Position numbers and translations under genes: made by a program. Shown here in pieces: positions 43,793-51,279 of a stretch of 56,029 bases of DNA. A model generated the notes under the pieces. It worked only from the letters and a program-made list of their open reading frames with translations. It searched no databases and was not told where the DNA came from. Origin of the DNA: Oscillospiraceae bacterium (GTDB lineage Bacteria; Bacillota; Clostridia; Oscillospirales; Oscillospiraceae); the NCBI GenBank assembly GCA_902761635.1, contig CACWLG010000028.1:1-56029 (forward strand), given 5' to 3'. The stretch's first letter is position 1, and every line of letters starts with the position of its first letter.

Positions 43793-45088
43793 CTATCGTT
43801 CTTCCGCGCGCATCCCCGTCAGATACTTTGCGCAGAAGGGTTTGATTTTTCCGCCGTCGTACACGTGCAGACTGCAGCGGCGCAGGCGTTCGACATTGAG
43901 GTTCATGGCATCCTGAAACGCCATGGCCGAGAGGGTCAGGCTCTCATGCCGCAGGCGGTAGAGAAAGGTATCAAAGTCCATTTCGTCCGAAAAGCGCCCC
44001 GCCGGCGCCGCTTCCTCCGGCGAGCGCCGCCAGTGCCGGGCCACATACTCCCGGTTGTCCTTTGCCGATCCCCGGCTGCGGGAGGAATGCGTGATGGAGG
44101 AGAGCGGCTTCAGCCCGCCGTCCGGATCGATCAGAAAGCTTGCATGGAATCCGCACAGCGGATGGTCGCAGCGGGAGGGCATGAAGCTTTCAACGGGGAT
44201 CTGCGCCTGATCGGCGAGATCCGTCATGAGCATGTCAAGGGTATAACGCTCCTTCCCCTCCGGCTCTGTGGGATAGCGGCCGAAGTAGGACACCGGCTGG
44301 AAGTGTATCCCGCGAACACCGGGGGCAAGCCGGGCGGCAAGCTTCACGATCTCGCCAAGGTTTTCATCGTTTATCCCCCTGACCACCGTCGGCACCAGTG
44401 TCACGCCGATCTGAAGCTCCGAGCAGACGCGGATCGCCTCGAGCTTGGTTTCCAGCAGTTCCCGGCCGCGCAGAGCGCGGTAAATGTCATCCCGCGTACC
44501 GTCAAACTGGAGGAACACGATATCCAGCCCCGCCTCGGCAAGGCGTTTTGCGTAAGCCCTGTCCTCTGCCAGGCGGATGCCGTTGGTGTTCACCTGGGTA
44601 TAGCTGCACCCGGCTTCTCCGGCAAACTGCACGAGCTCGGGCAGATCGTCGCGCAGGGTCGGCTCGCCCCCGGAAAACTGCAAAAGCGGCTTTCCGCACT
44701 GCCGGACGATTTCGCGTATAGCGGCCCTGCACGCCTCGGCCGGCAGATCCTCTCCCTTACCCCCGTCGGCGAAGCAATAGCGGCAGCAGAGATTGCAGCG
44801 GTGTGTGACCTCCAGAAGCGCGCAGCATGTGCCGCTCTCATGCTCCGGACATATGCCGCAGCTTTCGGGGCAGCCGAGGCCGCAGCCGGAGGGCAGCGCC
44901 GAAGTTCCGAGGAGCCACTTGTCAAAGTCCATCCGCCCCTGCCAGACGGGAACCGCAAAAAAGCCGTGGGCCGGGCAGGTCTTTTCCAGCCGGATCTGAC
45001 CGCCCTCCCCGCGGGTGAGGACAGCTGGCAGATTATGCAGGCACACCGGACAGACGGAACGTGTCCGGCGGATGATCTGCGCCCCCAT
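43793..45088 (-). CDS. TrsS-like radical SAM protein
   Basis: A 431-residue radical SAM enzyme. The SAM-binding cluster motif is C98-x3-C102-x2-C105 (CNLCCRYC), followed by FSGGEPTLRDDLP. The N-terminal region has extra Cys pairs: CPVC (13-16), TCPAHG (37-42) and the dense group C69, C73, C77, C80, C88, C89, likely a metal site. IHFQPVSYFGR and FLIDPDGGLKPLSS are further landmarks. It resembles the family annotated as radical SAM (seleno)protein TrsS, seen near molybdenum hydroxylase genes; no TGA codon is present, so this copy uses Cys. It overlaps the GTPase gene by one base. The reaction is unknown. Its operon makes a role in cofactor or hydroxylase maturation plausible. Confidence 0.85.
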   Translation of the reverse strand: MGAQIIRRTRSVCPVCLHNLPAVLTRGEGGQIRLEKTCPAHGFFAVPVWQGRMDFDKWLLGTSALPSGCGLGCPESCGICPEHESGTCCALLEVTHRCNLCCRYCFADGGKGEDLPAEACRAAIREIVRQCGKPLLQFSGGEPTLRDDLPELVQFAGEAGCSYTQVNTNGIRLAEDRAYAKRLAEAGLDIVFLQFDGTRDDIYRALRGRELLETKLEAIRVCSELQIGVTLVPTVVRGINDENLGEIVKLAARLAPGVRGIHFQPVSYFGRYPTEPEGKERYTLDMLMTDLADQAQIPVESFMPSRCDHPLCGFHASFLIDPDGGLKPLSSITHSSRSRGSAKDNREYVARHWRRSPEEAAPAGRFSDEMDFDTFLYRLRHESLTLSAMAFQDAMNLNVERLRRCSLHVYDGGKIKPFCAKYLTGMRAEER

Positions 45089-46149
45089 CAGCCGCCCATG
45101 GCGAGGCCTTCCTTTTGGAAGACCGTGAGTTCCAGCTGGTACTTGTCCGACACGCTGTTCATCGCGCCCGTAACGATCGCCTCCAGCGTGTCCGCCGGGC
45201 AGACGGCGCTTGCGTTGAGCAGGACGGCGATGTCCGTACAGGGTCTTTCAAAGCGGCGCGTGACCTCAACGTCCCGCTCTGTGCCGATGAGGTCCACCCT
45301 GCCAAAGTCTCCCTCAGGCTCCCAGGCAAGGAGCTTGAGATGGGGAATGCGCTGCCCGGCGGCCTTGATCCCATCCCGCACCGCTGAGGCCATGTCCATC
45401 AGGTAGGCATTGCCGTCAAAATCGCTGCAGCAGACCAGCGCGCGGTACTGGACGTAAAGCTCGCTGAGCCCGGCCATGGCATGCCGGAAGGCATCGCCCC
45501 CGTAGCCGATGTCCGGGCGGCGCATGGAGGCTGTGCCCTCAGTCAGCGCCCGGGACAATTTTTCCAGCCCCTCCCCTTTCCGCGCGCTGATGGCAAGGAC
45601 CATGGCCTCCGGGTAGTGTTCCCTGAGCCAGGTGAGATCGGCCTCGCGCCGCGTATCGTCCAGCAGGTCGCACTTATTGAGCACGATCAGGTCAGCCTCC
45701 ATAAGCTGGGCGTTGTACAGGTATTCCAGATCGCCGCCCTCACCGCGCCGCAGGAGCTCGACCGTGCGGGGCTCTATCAGTACCGTGAAGGGTGCAAGCT
45801 CGAACTGGCCTGGGTATTTCTCCTTGAGGCCATGGTACACATGCTCCAGCGCTCCGACGCCGAAGCCGGGGATATCCGACATCACCAGCTCAAAGCCGTC
45901 GTCATAAAGGCTGTCAAGGCGCCCGGCAAGCTGCTCGTTCACATAGCAGATGCAGTTGTCCGTGATCTGGGACGCGCTGCAGCCGCTGAGCCTGGCAAAG
46001 CGGTCGTCTGCAAGGCTCACGCCGTGGCCGAGGTCGTTGGAGATCATGGCGGCTTTGCCGCATCGGGCGCTGTGATACCGGGTCAGGGCCATCATGGTCG
46101 TTGTCTTGCCGGAGCCGAGAAAGCCGCTGATCACCGCAAATTTTTTCAT
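45088..46149 (-). CDS. G3E-family (CobW/HypB/UreG-like) GTPase
   Basis: A 353-residue P-loop GTPase. Walker A is GFLGSGKTTT (9-18), G3 is DIPGFG and G4 NKCDLL. The metal-binding CxCC motif of COG0523 chaperones is replaced by C66-I-C68-Y (in DNCICYV). The C-terminal domain (about 225-350) is diverged from CobW_C. Such proteins insert metals or cofactors into enzymes (HypB for nickel, UreG, MeaB). It is coupled to the radical SAM gene by a one-base overlap and follows modC, so an insertion or gating role for the molybdenum enzyme is a reasonable inference. Confidence 0.85.
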   Translation of the reverse strand: MKKFAVISGFLGSGKTTTMMALTRYHSARCGKAAMISNDLGHGVSLADDRFARLSGCSASQITDNCICYVNEQLAGRLDSLYDDGFELVMSDIPGFGVGALEHVYHGLKEKYPGQFELAPFTVLIEPRTVELLRRGEGGDLEYLYNAQLMEADLIVLNKCDLLDDTRREADLTWLREHYPEAMVLAISARKGEGLEKLSRALTEGTASMRRPDIGYGGDAFRHAMAGLSELYVQYRALVCCSDFDGNAYLMDMASAVRDGIKAAGQRIPHLKLLAWEPEGDFGRVDLIGTERDVEVTRRFERPCTDIAVLLNASAVCPADTLEAIVTGAMNSVSDKYQLELTVFQKEGLAMGG

Positions 46150-46203
46150 GTGTGTCCCTCCTTGCTGAAGGCGCAGGTCTCCCTCAAGAGCGGGAAGCCT
46201 CTC

Positions 46204-47247
46204 TCATTCATACAGCAGCAGGATATTGGCTCCCGCGATCCCGAGCTCCTGCGGGAAGCTTGCGGGCCGTTTTTCCTTGGGCAGCCGCCACCAGACGGGC
46301 GTGCTGTCCTTTTTCTGCTTCTGGTAGCGAAATTGCAGGATGAGCTCAAAGGGCTCCTCCATCTCCTCGACAAAGCATACCGGGAAGCGGTTCTGCGGCG
46401 CGGCGGGGCTGAAATAGTGCGCCCGGAGGCCGACAGCACAGAGGCCTTCCCTAACCTCCTGCCTCGTCTCCATCCGCACCCCCCAGTCTGGGATCTCCAC
46501 TGTATGGGCGTCCACGCGCCGGGCAGGGACTACGTTCTTGCAGCCCGTCAGGATCGCCGCGCGGACGCTGCCGGGGTCGGCGAAGAGCGCCTTGGTGGGC
46601 TTGACGGTCAGGAGTCTTCCCTCGTCCATGACCGCGATGGCGGCGCTCATGTTATACGCCTCGGTGCGGTCATGGGTCACCATCAGCACCTCGCGCCCGA
46701 AACGGGCGAGAAGGTCGCGAAGCTCGATCTTCAGCGCGTCGCGCAGGTGGCCGTCAAGGGCTGAGAAGGGCTCATCCAGCAGAAGCAGCTGCGGGTCGCT
46801 GACCAGGATGCGGGCCAGGGCGGCGCGCTGCTGCTGCCCGCCGGAGAGCTGGTGCGGTCTGTGGTTTTCCAGTCCCTCCAAACGCATGAGGGCAATCATC
46901 TCAGAGGCCCGCCGCTCCTTCGCCGCGCGATCCTTTTCCCGGCAGAGACCGCAGAGGATGTTCTGCCGCACGGTCATATTCGGGAACAGGGCATAATTCT
47001 GAAACAGATAGCCCACGCGCCGCTGCTGCGGCTTAAGGTCAATATGCGCCTGCGAATCAAACAGCACGCGCCCGTCAAGCTCGATGCGGCCGCGATCCGG
47101 TCTCTCGATCCCGGCGATGCATTTCAAGGTCATGCTCTTTCCGCAGCCGGAGGCGCCCAGCAGGCTCGTCACACCGTTTTCCGCCGTCAGGCGCACGTTC
47201 AGTTGAAATGCTCCGAGCTGCTTTTGAATATCCACATAAAGGCTCAT
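46204..47247 (-). CDS. modC: Molybdate ABC transporter ATPase
   Basis: A 347-residue ATPase. Walker A GASGCGKSMT, Q-loop FQNYALFPNMTV, signature LSGGQQQR, Walker B LLLDEPFSALD and MVTHDRTEAYNM are intact. The C-terminal region (about 240-345) is regulatory-like but not an obvious pair of Mop repeats. It overlaps modB by 4 bp. Confidence 0.92.
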   Translation of the reverse strand: MSLYVDIQKQLGAFQLNVRLTAENGVTSLLGASGCGKSMTLKCIAGIERPDRGRIELDGRVLFDSQAHIDLKPQQRRVGYLFQNYALFPNMTVRQNILCGLCREKDRAAKERRASEMIALMRLEGLENHRPHQLSGGQQQRAALARILVSDPQLLLLDEPFSALDGHLRDALKIELRDLLARFGREVLMVTHDRTEAYNMSAAIAVMDEGRLLTVKPTKALFADPGSVRAAILTGCKNVVPARRVDAHTVEIPDWGVRMETRQEVREGLCAVGLRAHYFSPAAPQNRFPVCFVEEMEEPFELILQFRYQKQKKDSTPVWWRLPKEKRPASFPQELGIAGANILLLYE

Positions 47248-47915
47248 TTCGCCACCGCCTCTTTCTGCCGCGTCTCCAGCATGTTCACGGTCAGCAGCAC
47301 CACCGTGGAGATGGCGAGGTTTACCATGACCCAGAAGAAGGCGCCGCGCTCGTCATTGGTTCGCCAGAGCTGGTAGACCGTGGTGGAGATGGTGGCGGTG
47401 CGCCCGGGTGTATAGCCGATAAGCATGCTGGTGGCACCGTACTCCCCCAGCGCCCGCGCAAAAGCCAGCACCGTGCCCGCCAGGATCCCCTGACGGCAGG
47501 CAGGCAGGCGGATGCGCCAGAAAATATAGGCGTCGGAAAGACCCAGAGTCTGCCCGGACCAGGCAAGATTTTCGTCAAAGCTTTCAAACGCGCCTCGCAC
47601 CGTGCGGTACATGAGCGGAAAGGACACCACCGCCGCAGCGAGGATCCCGCCGTACCAGGTCATGACGAACTTGATGCCGTACCGCAGCAGAAACGCGCCG
47701 ACGGGGCGCTTCACACCGAAAACAAGCAGCAGAAAGTAACCGCACACCGTGGGCGGCAGCACCATCGGCAGCGTAAGGATCACGTCCAGGATGCCCTTCA
47801 CCGCGCGCGGAAGCCTCGCCGCGTAATAAGCAGCGCAGATGCCCGTAAAGAATACCAGCACCGAACTCACGGCGGCGATGCGCAGGGAATTGAATAAGGG
47901 ATACCAGTCGATCAT
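47244..47915 (-). CDS. modB: Molybdate ABC transporter permease
   Basis: A 223-residue membrane protein with about five helices. The ModB signature is visible: TLPMVLPPTVCGYFLLLVFG and LARALGEYGAT-type string FARALGEYGATSML (the EAA loop contacting ModC). The start at 47915 has GGAG upstream, overlapping the nifS end region; a longer upstream frame is rejected. Confidence 0.94.
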   Translation of the reverse strand: MIDWYPLFNSLRIAAVSSVLVFFTGICAAYYAARLPRAVKGILDVILTLPMVLPPTVCGYFLLLVFGVKRPVGAFLLRYGIKFVMTWYGGILAAAVVSFPLMYRTVRGAFESFDENLAWSGQTLGLSDAYIFWRIRLPACRQGILAGTVLAFARALGEYGATSMLIGYTPGRTATISTTVYQLWRTNDERGAFFWVMVNLAISTVVLLTVNMLETRQKEAVAK

Positions 47916-47928
47916 ATGTTTTCTCCGT

Positions 47929-49119
47929 TCAGCACAGGTGCTCCCGCCTGCCCTCGGCATACTCCTTCCAGAGCGGGGACAGGCTGCGCAGGCTCTCCAC
48001 CGTGCGGGGTACGGTTTCAAGGATGCAGTCGATCTCTTCATCGCTGTTGTATTCACCTATGGATAAGCGCAGGGAGCCGCGTGCGAGCTCATAGGGGATG
48101 CCGAGGCTCAAAAGCACATGGCTCGGGTCCAGAGAACCGGAGGCGCAGGCGCTGCCGGAGGAGGCGCAGATCCCCTCTCTGTCCAGCGCGAGCAGCAGAT
48201 TCTCCCCTTCGATGCCCTCAAAGCAGAGGTTCACCGTGCCGGGGACTCGGCGCTCCGGGCTGCCGTTCACGCGGCTGTGCGGGATCTTGCTCAGGCCCGT
48301 GATCAGGCGGTCTCGCATGGCGGTGACGCGCGCCATGTTTTCGTCCAGCTTAGCGCAGGCTTCCTGCAGCGCCGCGGCGAGCGCCAGGATGCCCGCCACG
48401 TTCTCCGTCCCGGCGCGCTTGCCGCGCTCCTGGGCCCCGCCCTCGAGAAAGGGCAGGAGCGGGATGCCCCTGCGCACATACAGCGCCCCAACGCCCTTGG
48501 GCGCGTGGAACTTGTGCCCCGAGAGAGAGAGCAGATCAATGTTCATTTTCGCAACATCGACAGGGATGTGCCCCACGGCCTGCACCGCGTCGGTGTGGAA
48601 AGGGATCCCCCGCTCCCGGCAGAGCGCGCCGATCTCCGCGACGGGCTGGATGGTGCCGACCTCATTGTTGGCAAGCATGACGGTGACAAGGCAGGTGTCA
48701 TCCCGGATGGCGGCGGCGGCTTCCTCCGGGCGCACGACGCCGTCGTCACGCACGTCCAGAAGCGTCACCTCGAAGCCGTCCTTCTCCAGCTTTTTGAGCG
48801 TGTGGAGGACGGCATGGTGCTCAAAGCGGGTGGAGAGGATGTGTTTCTTTCCCTTCCGCGCGCCGAGGCGGGCACAGGAGGTGATGGCCTGGTTGTCGCT
48901 CTCCGTGCCGCAGGAGGTGAAACAGATCTCCCCTGCCGAGGCGGCTCCCAGGCAGGAGGCCACCGTCCGGCGGGCTTTCTCTACCGCCTCGCGCGCCTCC
49001 TGCCCGAAGCCGTACAGGCTCGAGGGGTTGCCGTATTTTTCCGTAAGCCACGGGAGCATGGCCTCAAGGGCGAAGCTGCTGACGGCAGTGGTCGCCGCAT
49101 TGTCCGCGTATACAAACAT
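47929..49119 (-). CDS. nifS: Cysteine desulfurase / selenocysteine lyase, NifS class
   Basis: A 396-residue PLP enzyme. The PLP lysine is in SLSGHKFHAPKG and the catalytic Cys in SSGSACASGS on the extended loop. NADNAATT-type start is seen as YADNAATTAVS. It releases S or Se from cysteine or selenocysteine. Its position between modA and modB, and the known requirement of selenium-type hydroxylases and of sulfido-Mo enzymes for a NifS-like donor, suggest it supplies the terminal Mo ligand. A Cys is the very last residue (HLC). The start codon is preceded by AGGAGGAC. Confidence 0.93.
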   Translation of the reverse strand: MFVYADNAATTAVSSFALEAMLPWLTEKYGNPSSLYGFGQEAREAVEKARRTVASCLGAASAGEICFTSCGTESDNQAITSCARLGARKGKKHILSTRFEHHAVLHTLKKLEKDGFEVTLLDVRDDGVVRPEEAAAAIRDDTCLVTVMLANNEVGTIQPVAEIGALCRERGIPFHTDAVQAVGHIPVDVAKMNIDLLSLSGHKFHAPKGVGALYVRRGIPLLPFLEGGAQERGKRAGTENVAGILALAAALQEACAKLDENMARVTAMRDRLITGLSKIPHSRVNGSPERRVPGTVNLCFEGIEGENLLLALDREGICASSGSACASGSLDPSHVLLSLGIPYELARGSLRLSIGEYNSDEEIDCILETVPRTVESLRSLSPLWKEYAEGRREHLC

Positions 49120-49163
49120 TGTCTTGTCCTCCTGAAATCAGTAGCTTCGCCCGGCGGATGCGC

Positions 49164-49994
49164 TTATGCCGCTCTGGAGAAGCCGACGCCCTCAAACACC
49201 TTCATGGCCTCGTCGCCGCACAGGTAGTCGAGGAAGGCGCGGGCGGCTTCGGGATGGGCGCTGTTTTTCATGACGGCGGCGGGGTAGATGACCTGGCCGC
49301 ACATCTCCTTGTCGGCAGTGTCCACGACCTCAAGGCCGGCGGAAAAGGCGTCGGTCCCGTAGACCACGCCGCAGTCGACGCTTGCCTCCTTGACCTGGGT
49401 GGTGACCTCCTTGACGTTGGATCCGTAGGTAATGAGGCCCGCTTTGGCAAGCTCCTCTTCCTTGAGCCCATAGAAGGCCAGGATCTTCTGGGTGTACTGG
49501 CCGACAGGCACATCGCTGTTGCCCATGGCAAAGAGTACATCGCCGGATTTGAGCAGCTCCACAAGCCGGTCAAAACTCGTGATACCCCTGGGGTTGCCAT
49601 CGGGGACGACAAGCGCGACCTTGTTCTCCAGCAGATCGACGCGGCTGCCCTGAAGGACAAAGTCCAGGCCGTCGGGATTGGCGTCCTTATCCCTGGAGGC
49701 GTCGAGCTGGTTCATCTGCCTGGGGGCGGCAGAGATGAACAGATCACAGTCCGCGCCCTCCTGGATCTGGGTCTTGAGCGTGCCGGAGGAGTCGAAGTTG
49801 CAGAGGATGGTGACGCCGGGGTTTGCGGCCTCGTACTTGTCCTTGAGCTCGGTGAGCGTCTCGGTCATGGAGGCGGCGGCAAAGACGATGAGCTCCGTCT
49901 TCTCGGGAGCTGCCGCAAGCGCGGCGGGGGATGCTGCGAGCGCGAGGACAAGCGCCATCGCCAGCAGCAGCGCCAGGGTTTTTCTCGCTTTCAT
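49164..49994 (-). CDS. modA: Molybdate-binding protein
   Basis: A 276-residue exported protein. The signal peptide (1-28) ends AALAAA without lipobox. The ModA fold is recognised by LIVFAAASMTETLTELKDKYE, NFDSSGTLKTQIQEGADCDLFISA and ASVDCGVVYGTDA. It captures molybdate or tungstate for ModBC. It is the first gene of the modA-nifS-modB-modC-GTPase-radical SAM stretch; the MITE copy lies 43 bp upstream. Confidence 0.95.
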   Translation of the reverse strand: MKARKTLALLLAMALVLALAASPAALAAAPEKTELIVFAAASMTETLTELKDKYEAANPGVTILCNFDSSGTLKTQIQEGADCDLFISAAPRQMNQLDASRDKDANPDGLDFVLQGSRVDLLENKVALVVPDGNPRGITSFDRLVELLKSGDVLFAMGNSDVPVGQYTQKILAFYGLKEEELAKAGLITYGSNVKEVTTQVKEASVDCGVVYGTDAFSAGLEVVDTADKEMCGQVIYPAAVMKNSAHPEAARAFLDYLCGDEAMKVFEGVGFSRAA

Positions 49995-50031
49995 GTGCGT
50001 TTCCTCCTTTTCCCGTTTTTCAGGGAAAATA

Positions 50032-50059
50032 ATTATGGCAATACCGCATAATTCGGCAA
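50032..50059 (-). promoter_or_regulatory. Possible hybrid promoter made by the MITE upstream of modA
   Basis: On the minus strand TTGCCG (50054-50059), within the element, is followed by a 16-bp spacer and CATAAT (50032-50037), which spans the element end and the target duplication. The modA SD (GGAGG) lies about 25 bp downstream. No better promoter is seen between the element and modA. Confidence 0.4.
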
Positions 50060-50163
50060 GAGCAGATCCTGAGAAAATTTGGGTTCTGATAAAGGCACTT
50101 TTTCGCAGATGTACTTAAGTGAGCGTCCAAATCTTTGCCGAAGGCGGATTGTGCGGTGTTGCC
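50037..50163 (+). repeat. MITE-like element, copy 5 (127 bp)
   Basis: Both termini are present and the element is flanked by a perfect 4-bp duplication TTAT (50033-50036, 50164-50167). The interior differs from copy 2 between GATGTACTT and the right terminus (AAGTGAGCGTCC), showing internal rearrangement. It separates the moeA-like gene from modA. Confidence 0.87.
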
Positions 50164-50207
50164 TTATATAAACGTGGATTTACACGTCTATACCGAAGGA
50201 AAGTATT

Positions 50208-50228
50208 GCCTCCCTCAAAGAGGGAGCC
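50208..50228 (-). terminator. Weak terminator after the moeA-like gene
   Basis: On the minus strand GGCTCCCTC and GAGGGAGGC pair with one mismatch around a short loop, followed by AATACTTTCC. With the MITE behind it, the moeA-like transcript may end here. Confidence 0.45.
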
Positions 50229-50236
50229 AAAGAGGC

Positions 50237-51265
50237 TTACATGCCCTTCCCGAATCCGCAGTTGGGGAAATGACAAACCTTGCAGTTGAGGCAAAGACCG
50301 CCGTGGCCGAGGCCCGCGAGCATGTCGCGTGTGATGGGGGTGTCGGTCACCAGATACGGCAGCAGCAGATCAAAGATCGTGCGCTTTGCGTACATCACGC
50401 AGCCGGGCAGGCCGCAGACCGGGCGCCCGTCCGGCATGTAGGAGACAAGGAACATCGCCCCCGGCAGCACGGGAGCGCCATAGGAGACGATTCGCGCCCC
50501 GGTGTTTTTGATCGCCAGCGGGGTTTTGTCATCGGGGTCGACGCTCATGCCGCCGCTGCACAGGACCATCTCGCAGCCATGCTCCAGCATGCTCCGCACA
50601 GCGGCGGTGATCTTTTCATGATCGTCGTTCAAAACCACATGCTCCACCATTTCACTGCCGCCGAACTCGCGCAGCTTCTCGACGATGACAGGGGTGAAGC
50701 TGTCCTGAATGCGGCCGTAATATACCTCGTTGCCGGTGGTGACGACCCCGACCCTTTTGGACTTGAGCGGTACCAGGCGCAAAAGCGGTTCCTGGCCTGC
50801 GGCCTCCCTTGCCTTCTCCATGCGCGCCTTCTCGATCACCAGCGGGATGACACGCGTGCCGCAGAGCTTTTCGCCCTTTTTCACCACAAAGCCCGAGGCG
50901 CGCGCTGCGATCATCATGTCGCCCAGGGCATTGACGGCGCGAAGGCGCTCCACGTCGATGAGCAGCAGCCCGTCAATATCGGCGATGAGCTCGATCTTGC
51001 CCTCCCGGGGCTCGGTGGCGTGCATGTTCCCGCCCATGCACAGATCGCGCAGGATCATCGCCGCCTCGTCCTCGTGCAGCATGGTCTCGTCGTTTTCCCA
51101 GATATAGATGTGATCCTTGCCGACGCTTAAAAGCACCGGCACATCCTCCGGCCGTATGATATGGCCCTTGCGGAAGACCGGGCCCTTTTTCTCGTCCCGG
51201 ATGATCTGTGTGATGTCATGGCACAGCACATGGCCTATGGCATCTTCGGTTTTCATAAGCTTCAT
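50237..51265 (-). CDS. MoeA-like molybdopterin-binding protein with C-terminal Cys motif
   Basis: A 342-residue protein. The N-terminal part (about 1-165) resembles MoeA substrate domains (GKDHIYIW, KGHIIRPEDV). The MoCF/MogA-type domain (about 170-310) has GVVTTGNEVYYGR, LCSGGMSVDPDDKTP and LPGCVMY, the molybdopterin-binding loops. The C-terminus carries CLNCKVCHFPNCGFGKG, a four-Cys motif not in E. coli MoeA. It probably catalyses or assists molybdenum insertion for the hydroxylases. It resembles the molybdopterin-binding proteins that accompany selenium-type hydroxylase genes. The start at 51265 has AGGAGG upstream; a longer upstream frame is rejected. Confidence 0.88.
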   Translation of the reverse strand: MKLMKTEDAIGHVLCHDITQIIRDEKKGPVFRKGHIIRPEDVPVLLSVGKDHIYIWENDETMLHEDEAAMILRDLCMGGNMHATEPREGKIELIADIDGLLLIDVERLRAVNALGDMMIAARASGFVVKKGEKLCGTRVIPLVIEKARMEKAREAAGQEPLLRLVPLKSKRVGVVTTGNEVYYGRIQDSFTPVIVEKLREFGGSEMVEHVVLNDDHEKITAAVRSMLEHGCEMVLCSGGMSVDPDDKTPLAIKNTGARIVSYGAPVLPGAMFLVSYMPDGRPVCGLPGCVMYAKRTIFDLLLPYLVTDTPITRDMLAGLGHGGLCLNCKVCHFPNCGFGKGM

Positions 51266-51279
51266 CAGTCGGCCTCCTG

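Noticed and set aside
43793-45088. A selenocysteine codon in the radical SAM gene
   Set aside because: The family often uses selenocysteine, but all expected positions are Cys codons and there is no in-frame TGA.
50041-50118. A protein-coding gene inside the MITE copy
   Set aside because: The open frame is a fragment of the element itself, shared with the tail at 4582-4740, and has no start or SD of its own.
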